Source of the DNA: Candidatus Accumulibacter aalborgensis
GTDB lineage: Bacteria > Pseudomonadota > Gammaproteobacteria > Burkholderiales > Rhodocyclaceae
Assembly (NCBI RefSeq): GCF_900089955.1
Contig: NZ_FLQX01000035.1
Coordinates: 124,001 to 188,000, forward strand
Length of the DNA stretch: 64,000 bases
Direction of reading: 5' to 3'
A model generated the notes under the pieces. It saw only the letters and a program-made list of their open reading frames with translations, made no database searches and had not been told where the DNA came from. The translations under genes were made by a program, and so were the position numbers. Below, piece after piece: positions 33,457-43,768 of this stretch. Each line of letters begins with the position of its first letter. Positions within the stretch are counted from its first letter, which is position 1.

Positions 33457-33612
33457 CTACCTGAGCTTGATTTCCTTGTAGATCACATGCTTGCGGGCTT
33501 TTGGATCGTACTTCTTGATCTCCATCTTGCCTGGCATGGTCTTCTTGTTCTTGGTCGTGGTGTAGAAATGCCCCGTACCGGCGGTCGATTCAAGCTTGAT
33601 TTTGTCACGCAT
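33457..33612 (-). CDS. rpmG: 50S ribosomal protein L33
   Basis: The 51-residue product [20 protein letters not shown]... continues with [20 protein letters not shown] and ends VIYKEIKLR, a textbook Cys-free L33. It lies 14 bases after rpmB on the reverse strand, the usual rpmB-rpmG pair. It converges with aroG. Confidence 0.97.
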   Translation of the reverse strand: MRDKIKLESTAGTGHFYTTTKNKKTMPGKMEIKKYDPKARKHVIYKEIKLR

Positions 33613-33626
33613 GGCGGACCTCCTTG

Positions 33627-33860
33627 TCAGATCTCGCCGCGTGCGCGCAGATCAGCGAGCACGACGTCGATACCATTCTTGTCGATGGTGCGCAGTCCGG
33701 CATTCGATACGCGCAAGCGCACCCAGCGGTTTTCGCCCTCAATCCAGAAGCGGCGATACTGCAGATTCGGAAGGAAGCGGCGCTTCGTTCTATTGTTGGC
33801 ATGGGAAACATTGTTCCCCGCCATCGGGCCTTTGCCCGTCACCTGGCAAACACGCGCCAT
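33627..33860 (-). CDS. rpmB: 50S ribosomal protein L28
   Basis: The 77-residue product starts at ATG 33860 ([20 protein letters not shown]) and contains [18 protein letters not shown] and [20 protein letters not shown], diagnostic of L28. TGGAG lies nine bases upstream. It is the first gene of the rpmBG operon and has a good upstream promoter on the reverse strand. Confidence 0.97.
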   Translation of the reverse strand: MARVCQVTGKGPMAGNNVSHANNRTKRRFLPNLQYRRFWIEGENRWVRLRVSNAGLRTIDKNGIDVVLADLRARGEI

Positions 33861-33898
33861 GATTGTCGCTCCAATTGTCTTTGGGAAGAAAGCCCGCG

Positions 33899-33928
33899 AT
33901 TTTAGCGCATGCAGCGGGTTGAATTCAA
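33899..33928 (-). promoter_or_regulatory. Probable sigma-70 promoter of rpmBG
   Basis: Read on the reverse strand, TTGAAT (33928-33923) and TAAAAT (33904-33899) are separated by 18 bases. The -10 box is 38 bases upstream of the rpmB start, leaving a normal leader with a Shine-Dalgarno sequence. Confidence 0.6.
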
Positions 33929-34121
33929 GCCTTTTGGTCACGCACGTAGTGCAAGAGAAGAGAGCGTACGGCCAAAGCAATCGACATCAGCGATCCGCAC
34001 GAGAAAGAGAGCACGGGTTTGCGCATTATTCGACTTCTCCCGTGTCCCAACAAGGTGCACAATCAATGCTTTCTGCAACCTGACGCTCCCCTGCCTCTGA
34101 CACCAAGACGCTGCTGAAGCA

Positions 34122-35975
34122 ATGGACCCTACTCTGATTGATCCCGATCTGATCTACGCCAAGACCGTTGCCGGCGAAAAGGCCATGCAGGAGCGGACAC
34201 GCGTCGTCCAAAGAAACATCCGGATGGTGCTGATTCTCGTCGACGGCAACGCCACGGTAGCCGAATTATGCAACCGGACGGGCAATGCGCAACTGACCCA
34301 GAACGCGCTGATCGTACTCGAGAACGATGGCTTTATCGAGCGCAAAGCCGAAAGAGACCCGCTCTGGGGCCGCAGGGACAAATCCGGCAGGCACGCAAAG
34401 GCTGATGACCAACGATTGGCGTCCGAATTCTCGACCTTTGGCAACCGCGACGAATCGGCATTGGTACAGTCACGGCCGTCAGACAGCGGGGCACCAGGGA
34501 TCCTTCGCCTAAATCCCGACCATGCCAGGCAGAGTTCGCTCTCGCCATCCTCATTGCCGCAAGTTCCGTCCCACTCCGGCGCCCACTCCGACACCGTACA
34601 TCAGCAGGACGACGAGCTGGCCGCGTCATCGCCGGCCAGCGCAGAGAAGACACTCTCCCGTCTTGCGCGTCTGATGACCCGCACGCACTCGGGTACGGCA
34701 ACGGATTTGCCTGATCTCAAGGCGATCCGTCGTGGCGGGCGCGGCTGGCATCTGGCCTGGCCGTTGACCGTGGTGCTCGGTGCAGTGGCCTTGTCGGCGC
34801 TGCTCTTTCTTGTCGCCATGCTCTTCCCCTATGCGCGCTATTTGCCGGAAGTGGAAGCTGCACTGGCGCTGCACGCCGGACAGCCGGTAAAAGTCGATGA
34901 CCTGCGCGTCAGCTTTTACCCCAGGCCCGGTCTTCTGCTCGGCAGCGTCCAATTGGGCGACGCCGGCGAGATTCGCATCGCTGAACTGCGCCTGCAACCG
35001 GTTTTCAGCACGCTGCTATCATCAAACGTACTCTTCCGCGAGATCGATCTGAGCGGCATCGAGTTGTCTGCAGCGGCCATCTCCAGTCTTTCGCGGATGT
35101 TTGCTTCCGCGGTTCGGGAATCCGCCAGCACGGGCGCACTGCGCGTGACGGTTGACAAGGCGGACGTCTCGTTCGCGGGTCTTGGCACGGGTGAGATGAG
35201 GGGTGAACTCGGACTTTCTCCGCATGATGGGCTTCTGCAAACCGTGTCCCTGCATTCGGCGGACCACAGCCTGCAGCTCGAGGCCAAACCGATCGACGAG
35301 GGTCTCGCGGTTCAGATCGAGGGTCTCGGTTGGCGTCCATCACCCAAGTCGCCGTACCTGTTTGACTCTCTGACCCTGAAAGGAGAGATTCGGGCGAGTA
35401 CTTTCACCATCGACCACGTGGAGATGCGCATCTTCGGCGGACTGGCTGAAGGTGCCGCGGTCTTGCGCGCAGACCGCCAACGCTCGATGTCTGGCGAGAT
35501 CTCGTTTGAACGGATCAGTGCGAAACGATTCGGCGAGGCACTGGGGATTGGCGGACAGTTCGAAGGCAATGTCAACGGAAAAGTGAAATTCGCTGCCACG
35601 TCGGACACCTGGTCCGACATCCTCTCCGCTTTGTACGCCGACGGCGAGATGACGATGACCCGTGGCTCCCTGGGCGGTATCGACCTTCCCGAGGCCGTGC
35701 GCAGGGTTTCAGCGACGCCCGCAACGCTGGGTGGCGCGACACGCTTTGAGCAGCTATCCGGTGCGCTCAGGCTGACGCCGACCAGTTATCGACTCTCCCG
35801 CCTGGTCTTGAACGCCGGGCTGATGCAATCGACCGGCCAGCTCGAAGTGAGCCATGATCTGCAGTTGCGGGGCCGAATGGACGTACAGATGCGCGGACAC
35901 GCCGACCATACCGCCAAACAGGTCACCATCAGCGGGCCGCTGAAGTCCCCGCAGCTACAGACGCCGTCGCCCTGA
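34122..35975 (+). CDS. AsmA-like membrane-anchored protein with winged-helix-like N-terminal domain
   Basis: The 617-residue product has an N-terminal part (about 10-80) with VVQRNIRMVLILVDGNATVA and ELCNRTGNA, then NALIVLENDGFIERK, resembling a small winged-helix-type domain found in proteobacterial signalling proteins. A serine-rich linker (about 85-190) leads to a membrane helix (about 210-240, LTVVLGAVALSALLFLVAML). The large C-terminal region shows AsmA-family features such as ALALHAGQPVKVDDLRVSF and, near the end, QSTGQLEVSHDLQLRGRMDV. AsmA relatives are envelope proteins linked to lipid transport and outer-membrane biogenesis. The mixed architecture suggests cytoplasmic sensing tied to a periplasmic domain; function is unknown. 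Confidence 0.65.
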   Translation: MDPTLIDPDLIYAKTVAGEKAMQERTRVVQRNIRMVLILVDGNATVAELCNRTGNAQLTQNALIVLENDGFIERKAERDPLWGRRDKSGRHAKADDQRLASEFSTFGNRDESALVQSRPSDSGAPGILRLNPDHARQSSLSPSSLPQVPSHSGAHSDTVHQQDDELAASSPASAEKTLSRLARLMTRTHSGTATDLPDLKAIRRGGRGWHLAWPLTVVLGAVALSALLFLVAMLFPYARYLPEVEAALALHAGQPVKVDDLRVSFYPRPGLLLGSVQLGDAGEIRIAELRLQPVFSTLLSSNVLFREIDLSGIELSAAAISSLSRMFASAVRESASTGALRVTVDKADVSFAGLGTGEMRGELGLSPHDGLLQTVSLHSADHSLQLEAKPIDEGLAVQIEGLGWRPSPKSPYLFDSLTLKGEIRASTFTIDHVEMRIFGGLAEGAAVLRADRQRSMSGEISFERISAKRFGEALGIGGQFEGNVNGKVKFAATSDTWSDILSALYADGEMTMTRGSLGGIDLPEAVRRVSATPATLGGATRFEQLSGALRLTPTSYRLSRLVLNAGLMQSTGQLEVSHDLQLRGRMDVQMRGHADHTAKQVTISGPLKSPQLQTPSP

Positions 35976-36036
35976 TCAAGTGATCGTCGTGCGTCGCCAG
36001 GGCGACTTTCACGGCCAGGTCCGTGACCGTCGTCGA

Positions 36037-37257
36037 TCAGCCGGGGGCACGCTGTTCCACCACGGAGGCGATCGCGTCGGCCACGTAGTCGATGTTGCGC
36101 GTATTGAGCGCCGCGACACAGATCCGGCCCGTGCCGACCGCGTAGATACCATATTCGTCACGCAGGCGGTCAACCTGTTCGACGCTCAGCCCGGTATACG
36201 AGAACATGCCGCGCTGCCTGGCGATGAACGAGAAGTCCTGGCTCGCCCCCTTGCCTTTCAGCTTGTCGACCAGGCTGACGCGCATGGCGCGGATTCGCCC
36301 GCGCATTTCGCCAAGTTCGTCCTCCCACATCTGTCGCAAGTCCGGGCTGGACAAAACGGCAGTGACCACTGCTCCGCCATGCGTCGGCGGGCTGGAGTAG
36401 TTGGTCCTGACGACGCGCTTGATCTGTGACATCACGCGTGCTGCCTCGTCCCTGCTGCCGGTAACCACCGACAGCGCACCGACACGCTCGCCATAGAGCG
36501 AAAAGGATTTGGAAAACGAACTCGCCACCAGGAACTGCAGGCCGGAAGCCGCCAGCAGCTTGAGCGCCAGTGCGTCTTCGTCAATGCCATCGGCAAAACC
36601 CTGATAAGCCATGTCGAGGAAGACGACCAGGCCGCGTGCGCTGAGGACGTCGATGATTTCGCGCCACTGCGCTTCGTCGAGGTCGGCGCCGGTCGGATTA
36701 TGGCAACAGGCGTGCAGAACAACGATCGATCCGGCCGGCAAAGCGCTCAGTCCGCTCTTCATGCCTGCAAAGTTGACGCCACGGGTCGCCGCATCGTAGT
36801 AGGGGTAGGTCTCGACCGCGAAACCAGCATACTCGAAAAGAGCGCGATGGTTCTCCCAGCTCGGATCACTGATGAAGACCGTGGCCTCGGGCAGCAGCCG
36901 CCGCAGGTAATCCGCGCCGACCTTGAGCGCGCCGGTACCACCCAGGGCCTCGATGGTGAGCACACGGCCTTCTTCGAGCAAGCTCGAGTCCTGACCGAAA
37001 AGCAGCTTCTGCACGGCCTGGTTATAGGCGGCAGGACCATCGATTGGCTGATAGCCCCGCGACGGCATGGCTTCCAGCCGAGCCTTCTCAGCCTGTTTGA
37101 CGGCAGCGAGCAGCGGAATCGTGCCGCTATCGTCAAAGTACACGCCAACCCCGAGGTTGACCTTGGTCGCGTGAGTGTCGGCGTTGAACGATTCAGTGAG
37201 ACCGAGGATTGGATCGCGTGGAGCCATTTCGACGGCAGCGAAAGCGGAAGCGGGCAT
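36037..37257 (-). CDS. tyrB: Aromatic amino acid / aspartate aminotransferase (class I, PLP)
   Basis: The 406-residue product has the class Ia layout: KVNLGVGVYFDDSGTIPLL near the N-terminus, EALGGTGALKVGADYL, the NPTGADLD loop, VFLDMAYQGFADGIDEDA and the PLP lysine K250 in SSFSKSFSLYGERVGAL. It transfers the amino group between aspartate or aromatic amino acids and 2-oxoglutarate. AGGAAA lies before the ATG. Divergent placement from uvrB is common in betaproteobacteria. Substrate preference between AspC- and TyrB-type cannot be fixed from sequence. Confidence 0.9.
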   Translation of the reverse strand: MPASAFAAVEMAPRDPILGLTESFNADTHATKVNLGVGVYFDDSGTIPLLAAVKQAEKARLEAMPSRGYQPIDGPAAYNQAVQKLLFGQDSSLLEEGRVLTIEALGGTGALKVGADYLRRLLPEATVFISDPSWENHRALFEYAGFAVETYPYYDAATRGVNFAGMKSGLSALPAGSIVVLHACCHNPTGADLDEAQWREIIDVLSARGLVVFLDMAYQGFADGIDEDALALKLLAASGLQFLVASSFSKSFSLYGERVGALSVVTGSRDEAARVMSQIKRVVRTNYSSPPTHGGAVVTAVLSSPDLRQMWEDELGEMRGRIRAMRVSLVDKLKGKGASQDFSFIARQRGMFSYTGLSVEQVDRLRDEYGIYAVGTGRICVAALNTRNIDYVADAIASVVEQRAPG

Positions 37258-37295
37258 GGGTGTTTCCTAAATGGGCGAGAGAGCACGATACCACG

Positions 37296-37301
37296 TAAAA
37301 T
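37296..37301 (+). promoter_or_regulatory. Candidate -10 element very close to the uvrB start
   Basis: TAAAAT ends six bases before the uvrB ATG, and no Shine-Dalgarno sequence is present. No good -35 box is visible 16-18 bases upstream. If used, transcription would begin at or near the A of the ATG, giving a leaderless message. Confidence 0.4.
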
Positions 37302-37307
37302 TCTAGC

Positions 37308-39386
<2,079 letters not shown>

Positions 39387-39454
39387 GAGCGTGGCGGCAC
39401 GGTCAATACGGTTAAATAGTCATCGACAGGGTTCGTCGACACGGTCCAGCAATT

Positions 39455-39901
39455 TCAGCAGCGGGCGCCGGCCGCGCAGGTCGCCTGAGCGCTGGGCGCT
39501 GGCGCCATCGGTCGCCCCTCCTTCGCCCAGGCGAGAATGCCACCCTGGACGCTGTACACCTTGCCGTAACCCGCCTCCTGCGACAGGACCCGGCTTGCCG
39601 CCTTCGTCCGCTTGCCGCTGCGGCAGATGAGGATCACCGGCTGGTCCGGCCCCGCGACGCCGCGTACCTTTTCCAGCCAGGCGGGCGAATCGGTACGACC
39701 ACGCTCATCAACGAAGGTGAGCAACTTGCTGCCCGCGACGATCCCGGTTTCCTGCCATTCGCCTTCGGTACGGATATCGATCACCGGCACCCCGGCGGCG
39801 CTCAGACGTGCCAGTTCGGCGTTGTCGATATCGACCACGTCGGCGCGAACAGAAAGTGCGAAAAGCAGGACAAAGAAGGAAAAACCCAGTCTGCGGACCA
39901 T
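39455..39901 (-). CDS. Periplasmic rhodanese-domain protein
   Basis: The 148-residue product starts with a signal peptide (MVRRLGFSFFVLLFALSVRA) followed by one rhodanese domain with VIDIRTEGEWQETGIV and the active-site loop LICRSGKRTKAASRVL (Cys93). The C-terminal tail has two more cysteines (TCAAGARC). It probably carries sulfane sulfur or acts in thiol redox chemistry in the periplasm. It is a single gene, convergent with uvrB. Confidence 0.88.
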   Translation of the reverse strand: MVRRLGFSFFVLLFALSVRADVVDIDNAELARLSAAGVPVIDIRTEGEWQETGIVAGSKLLTFVDERGRTDSPAWLEKVRGVAGPDQPVILICRSGKRTKAASRVLSQEAGYGKVYSVQGGILAWAKEGRPMAPAPSAQATCAAGARC

Positions 39902-40060
39902 GGCCGATGCTCCCGAAACGTCGAGTGGGCTATCTTACGTCCATTTGTCGTCTTGCACTCGCCTTGATGGTTGCCACGACGCCTGCACGTGGTACGCAGG
40001 CGCGACAAACGAGCGATCACCATGGTACGCTCTCGCCTTTCTGTTCTGGGGCCTTCCGAA

Positions 40061-40714
40061 ATGGGCGTTATCTGCCGCAAGTCAAGCGCGTCCTATCCCT
40101 TTGCGATACGCGCCTTTCGTGTCGCCGACCGAAGATGCGCCCATCGCTCAGGGCGGTCGGCAGCGTGCTTCTTTCGCCAAGTTTTCGGCTGGCTGGCAAT
40201 GGCCACCTTCGCTGCGCCGCCGGTTATGGCGCAGGCTCCGGCCCCGGCCCGGACGGACGTGCCGTCGCCCTGGGAGGCCCCGGAACCGTGGCGCACCGAC
40301 AGGTTCTATTTTCAGACCAGCGTCGCAACGGTGCACTTCAACCCGGACCCCGAGCACAACAATTCGCAGCACCTCATCAACCTCGAATGGCGATTGAAGG
40401 AAAGCTGGCTCGATGGCCAGTGGCTGGTCGGTGCAGCGTTCTTCGACAACTCCTACAGCCAGAATTCCCAGTATGTCTATGGTGGTCTGCTGTGGCGGCC
40501 GATCGAGAAGGCGCAGCCCTTCTACCTGAAGCTGACCGCCGGTGTGGTGCACGGCTATACGGGCGAGTACCAGGACAAAATCCCGTACAACAGTACTGGC
40601 TACGCGCCCGGCATCGTGCCGTCGATGGGTTATTGTTATAACCGCGTTTGCTCCGAACTCGTGCTTTTCGGCGGGGCGGGCATGATGCTGACCATCGGCC
40701 TGACGCTACCGTGA
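40061..40714 (+). CDS. Outer-membrane beta-barrel protein (PagP-like, often annotated sn-glycerol-3-phosphate transporter)
   Basis: From ATG 40061 the product is about 217 residues; the start is uncertain (ATG 40022 and TTG 39971 are upstream). A hydrophobic stretch ending PPVMAQA suggests a signal peptide with an unusually long N-region. The mature part has alternating strands such as RFYFQTSVATVHFNPDPEHN, QYVYGGLLWRPIEKAQPFYL and KLTAGVVHGYTGEYQDKIPY, and ends in an aromatic-poor LTIGLTLP. Betaproteobacterial homologues of this style are small outer-membrane barrels related to PagP; their role is not established. Confidence 0.6.
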   Translation: MGVICRKSSASYPFAIRAFRVADRRCAHRSGRSAACFFRQVFGWLAMATFAAPPVMAQAPAPARTDVPSPWEAPEPWRTDRFYFQTSVATVHFNPDPEHNNSQHLINLEWRLKESWLDGQWLVGAAFFDNSYSQNSQYVYGGLLWRPIEKAQPFYLKLTAGVVHGYTGEYQDKIPYNSTGYAPGIVPSMGYCYNRVCSELVLFGGAGMMLTIGLTLP

Positions 40715-40787
40715 TCTGCTCCAGCCTCTGGCTATAGACAGGTGATGGTGTCGACCCGGAACAACTGCAGATCGATGGTCGAAATTA

Positions 40788-40991
40788 TTGACCCCTGGCA
40801 GTCAACCGACTCGAACATGCGTCGTTAAGCGAAGTACGACGCAGCAGAAACAGGCTAAAGTGCTCCCCGAAGTCGAGACAGGAATCAGGTCTGTTTCAGC
40901 CAGATACTCGACTTCACCAATACTTGGGGGGCGCGTCGTTGGCAACGATAACAAGGTAATAAACTCAGCAGGTGTATTCGGCGGTAAATAG
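40788..40991 (+). pseudogene. Possible degenerate paralogue of the downstream repeat protein
   Basis: The 67-residue frame begins at a TTG without a ribosome site or signal peptide. Its end, VVGNDNKVINSAGVFGGK, mirrors the end of the next gene's product (AVGKGNTAANEAGVIGGK), with matching V-G, N, AGV and GGK positions. The rest has no recognisable features. I read it as the decayed 3' end of a former tandem copy. Confidence 0.45.
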
Positions 40992-41026
40992 GTAACACCC
41001 ACTTTCTAATCTAGAGGAGAAATACC

Positions 41027-41344
41027 ATGCGCGCACAAATCGCTTTCATCGCTCTCGCCACCGTTTTGTCCACCGCGGCTTTTGCTCAAAAGACCCAGAG
41101 CACAACGAACCCGAACGCTGTCCAGATCCAGGGCAACACCAACATCACGGCAGAACAGAAAGACGTCACCGCTGTTGCCGTAGGCAAAGACAACACGGCC
41201 AAGAACACGGCCGGCGCCATCAAGGGTGGCACCCAGATCCAGGGCAACACCAACATCAAGGCCAAACAGACGGGTGCGACGGCGGTCGCAGTTGGCAAGG
41301 GCAATACCGCAGCAAATGAAGCCGGCGTCATCGGCGGCAAGTAA
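41027..41344 (+). CDS. Small secreted tandem-repeat protein (QIQGNTNI repeats), function unknown
   Basis: The 105-residue product has a clean signal peptide (MRAQIAFIALATVLSTAAFA) and a mature part made of two near-identical units of 37 and 36 residues. They start at about Gln33 and Gln70 and follow the pattern QIQGNTNI-x(6)-TAVAVGK-x-NTA-x(3)-AG-x-I-x-GG. The rhythm of Asn, Gln, Thr and Ala with alternating small residues is reminiscent of beta-solenoid or curlin-type repeats, but spacing is not that of CsgA or CsgB. A strong GAGGAGA site precedes the ATG and a strong terminator follows. I do not recognise the family. Confidence 0.85.
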   Translation: MRAQIAFIALATVLSTAAFAQKTQSTTNPNAVQIQGNTNITAEQKDVTAVAVGKDNTAKNTAGAIKGGTQIQGNTNIKAKQTGATAVAVGKGNTAANEAGVIGGK

Positions 41345-41358
41345 GCGCTCTTCCTCTT

Positions 41359-41405
41359 GAAGCCACCGCTGACGGCCATCTGTCAGCGGTGGCTTCTTCT
41401 TTTTT
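41359..41405 (+). terminator. Strong rho-independent terminator
   Basis: A perfect 15-base inverted repeat, GAAGCCACCGCTGAC (41359-41373) and its complement (41382-41396), encloses an eight-base loop and is followed by TTCTTTTTT (41397-41405). It lies 14 bases after the repeat-protein stop and should end that transcript. Confidence 0.92.
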
Positions 41406-41478
41406 GTGGCGCTGCGCGGAGACTCCTCGCCGCAAGACCCCTGACGAGAAAGGCCTACAGCCCACACAGGAGAGTTCA

Positions 41479-42357
41479 GTGACCGACACGACCGATTTCG
41501 ATAGTCTCGTGCCAGCCCTTCCCTTGAGCCGCCGTCTGTTCATCGTCACCGCCCTCGGTGCCGGCTTTGCGCTGTCCGTACAACCGGTGGCGGCACAAAC
41601 GGTGATCACCACCAACAGCGCAGGCCTCGTCGCCGGCGAAATCAGCGTCCCTGCGGCAGGTGGCGAAATGCCTGCCTATCAAGCGCAGCCGGCAACGGGT
41701 AGCGGCTGGCCGGTAATCCTTGTCGTGCAGGAGGTATTTGGCGTCCATGACTACGTCAAGGACGTGTGCCGTCGCTTGGCCAAGTTCGGCTACCTCGCCA
41801 TTGCCCCCGAGCTTTACGCGCGACAGGGCGACCCGCGGCAGTACAGCAACGTGCAGGAACTGCTCGACGCAGTGGTCAGCAAGGTTCCGGATGCGCAGGT
41901 CATGGCCGATCTCGACGCCTGCGTGGCCTGGGCGCGGGCCAATGGCGGCAACACGGCGAAGCTGGGAATTACCGGCTTCTGCTGGGGAGGACGGATTACC
42001 TGGCTTTACTCAGCGTACAACCCTCAGGTCAAGGCCGGAGTCGCCTGGTATGGCAGACTCGTCGGCCAGACCAGTGAACTGACGCCAAAGCAACCGCTCG
42101 ACGTCGCTGCCAGCCTGCACGGGCCGGTGCTGGGGCTATACGGTGGCGCCGATCCGGGGATACCCCCCGACACCGTCAGAGAGATGCGCCAGGCGCTTGC
42201 CGTCGCCGCGAATCCGGCCAGCAAAGCGTCGAGAATCCATGTGTACGACGGCGCACCGCACGCGTTTCACGCCGATTACCGACCGAGCTACCGCAAGGAA
42301 GAAGCCGAGGATGGCTGGTGGCGCCTGCACGCGTGGTTCAAACAGCACGGCGTCTGA
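41479..42357 (+). CDS. Dienelactone hydrolase-family protein with Tat-type signal
   Basis: I chose the GTG at 41479 because AGGAGAG lies just upstream; the product is 292 residues. The N-terminus has SRRLFIVTALGAGFALSV, a twin-arginine-type signal, ending at VAAQ. The alpha/beta-hydrolase core keeps the dienelactone hydrolase triad context: VQEVFGVHDYVKDVCRR, catalytic Cys168 in GITGFCWGGR, Asp in LYGGADPGIPPD and His in DGAPHAFHADYRPSYR. Exported members of this family are common and their natural substrate is usually unknown. It is probably an independent transcript. Confidence 0.9.
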   Translation: MTDTTDFDSLVPALPLSRRLFIVTALGAGFALSVQPVAAQTVITTNSAGLVAGEISVPAAGGEMPAYQAQPATGSGWPVILVVQEVFGVHDYVKDVCRRLAKFGYLAIAPELYARQGDPRQYSNVQELLDAVVSKVPDAQVMADLDACVAWARANGGNTAKLGITGFCWGGRITWLYSAYNPQVKAGVAWYGRLVGQTSELTPKQPLDVAASLHGPVLGLYGGADPGIPPDTVREMRQALAVAANPASKASRIHVYDGAPHAFHADYRPSYRKEEAEDGWWRLHAWFKQHGV

Positions 42358-42376
42358 TCGCGCGCCAGCGGCGGCG

Positions 42377-43075
42377 TCAGTCGCCGCCGCACCCTCCGCC
42401 GCCGCCACACCCGTCGCCGGAGGAACCACCACCGTCACCAGCGTCACCGCCGCTACTGTCACCGCCGCTACTGTCGCCGCTGCCACCAGTGCTGCCGCTA
42501 CAACTGCCACCGCAACCGATGTGGCCAGCGCAGAAGTCGCTACCGGTCGGCGCGGCAAGGCAATCCAGCCGATAGACGAAGCCACCGACAATGCCGAGCG
42601 TGGCGTCGAGTGCGAAAAGAGTCGGTAGCGACTTCGGCGCCTGGGCATCGATCCCCTGACGTCGACACGACAGCCGCCAGGCGCGCTTGATGCCATCCTG
42701 CGCGTCGGTCGGCGTGCGCATCGCTTCGGCCGGCGTGTGGTGCAGAAAACGGCCGAGCCCGCGGTCACAGAACTGATGATACTGGCGGGTGAACAGAATG
42801 AACTCGTGCCAGGCATCGTCGACCGCCTGCGACGGCATGGCCACGAGACGATTGCCTGCCTCGCGGCAAAGCTGAAAATACTCGCGCAGGCCGTCGAAGA
42901 CCCGCTTCCGCTGGGCGGCAGTCAACTCCGGCCGTCGCGCCGCGAGTCGCCGGTCGAGATACTTCGCGTAAGGATAGCTGTCGATATACCTGGCACGCTG
43001 CCTGAGCAGCGCCCGCCACCAGACGATCGCCGCGATGATCAGGCCGCTGGCCAACAGCACGACGAACAGCGTCAT
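42377..43075 (-). CDS. Membrane-anchored glycine/cysteine-rich C-terminal protein
   Basis: The 232-residue product has one N-terminal membrane helix (LFVVLLASGLIIAAIVWW), a conserved middle with RVFDGLREYFQLCREAGNRL, VDDAWHEFILFTRQYHQFCD and GRFLHHTP, and a tail of roughly 50 residues composed almost only of Gly, Ser, Asp and Cys. The middle matches the glycine-rich domain-containing proteins annotated in many proteobacteria. The Cys and His content (DAWHEF, HQFC) may indicate metal binding. Function unknown; it overlaps no neighbour and is convergent with the hydrolase. Confidence 0.75.
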   Translation of the reverse strand: MTLFVVLLASGLIIAAIVWWRALLRQRARYIDSYPYAKYLDRRLAARRPELTAAQRKRVFDGLREYFQLCREAGNRLVAMPSQAVDDAWHEFILFTRQYHQFCDRGLGRFLHHTPAEAMRTPTDAQDGIKRAWRLSCRRQGIDAQAPKSLPTLFALDATLGIVGGFVYRLDCLAAPTGSDFCAGHIGCGGSCSGSTGGSGDSSGGDSSGGDAGDGGGSSGDGCGGGGGCGGD

Positions 43076-43254
43076 CTATCGCGCTCGCCGCTTCAGACCG
43101 GGCTGAAACAGCGGAACTTGACGACTCCTGTGCCATCGTCATCATCGGTCTGCCAGCAACCGCCGGCATGACAGTTCAAGCGCAGCCGACGTGGATCGCC
43201 AAGATGCATGACAATCTCGCAAAATCTGAAAAGGAGGAGTTTATACTATGCGCC

Positions 43255-43755
43255 ATGCGTGCACCTCTCCTCATCGCCTACCTCGTCTCGCTGCTTCTGG
43301 CAGGCTGCGGCAGCACGCCGCCGCCGCAGCCTGATCGCCCACTACCGGCGACGCGTATCGATCGCCCGGCGAGCAACCCCAAGGCTCACGAGGTGGTGAT
43401 CTTCGCTCTGGGCCTGATCGATACAGGCTACCGCTTCGGGGGCAAGAACCCCGAAGCGGGTCTCGATTGCAGCGGCTTGGTGTCCTATATCTACGGACGC
43501 GCCGCCGGCATCAAGGTGAGCGGCAGCGCCGCCGACATCGCCAGTCGCGGCCACCCGATCGAGCGTGCCAGCCTGCGCCCCGGTGACCTCGTTTTCTTCA
43601 ACACGCGCAACGCCTCGTTCTCGCATGTCGGCATCTATATTGGCGACGAGCGCTTCGTGCACGCCCCGTCGAGCAACGGCCGGGTACGCATCGATCAACT
43701 GGGCGCCCGTTACTATGCGCAGCGCTTCGAAACGGCGCGCAGCTACTTCGACTAG
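43255..43755 (+). CDS. NlpC/P60-family lipoprotein (cell-wall endopeptidase)
   Basis: From ATG 43255 the product is 166 residues with a lipobox (LLLAGCGST, Cys18), so it is a lipoprotein. The NlpC/P60 domain has the catalytic Cys in GLDCSGLVSYIYG and the catalytic His in FSHVGIYIGDERFVHAPSS. RYFGG-like YRFGGKNPE precedes it. It should cleave peptide stems of peptidoglycan. AAGGAGGAG lies 15 bases upstream, rather far for this ATG, while TATACT ends only seven bases before it. Fourteen bases separate it from the antiporter gene. Confidence 0.88.
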   Translation: MRAPLLIAYLVSLLLAGCGSTPPPQPDRPLPATRIDRPASNPKAHEVVIFALGLIDTGYRFGGKNPEAGLDCSGLVSYIYGRAAGIKVSGSAADIASRGHPIERASLRPGDLVFFNTRNASFSHVGIYIGDERFVHAPSSNGRVRIDQLGARYYAQRFETARSYFD

Positions 43756-43768
43756 GCCAAGGCGGACC

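Noticed and set aside
42143-42628. Thr/Ala-repeat protein on the forward strand downstream of the hydrolase
   Set aside because: It is the complement of the Gly/Ser/Cys tail of the reverse-strand gene and has no ribosome site or conserved region.
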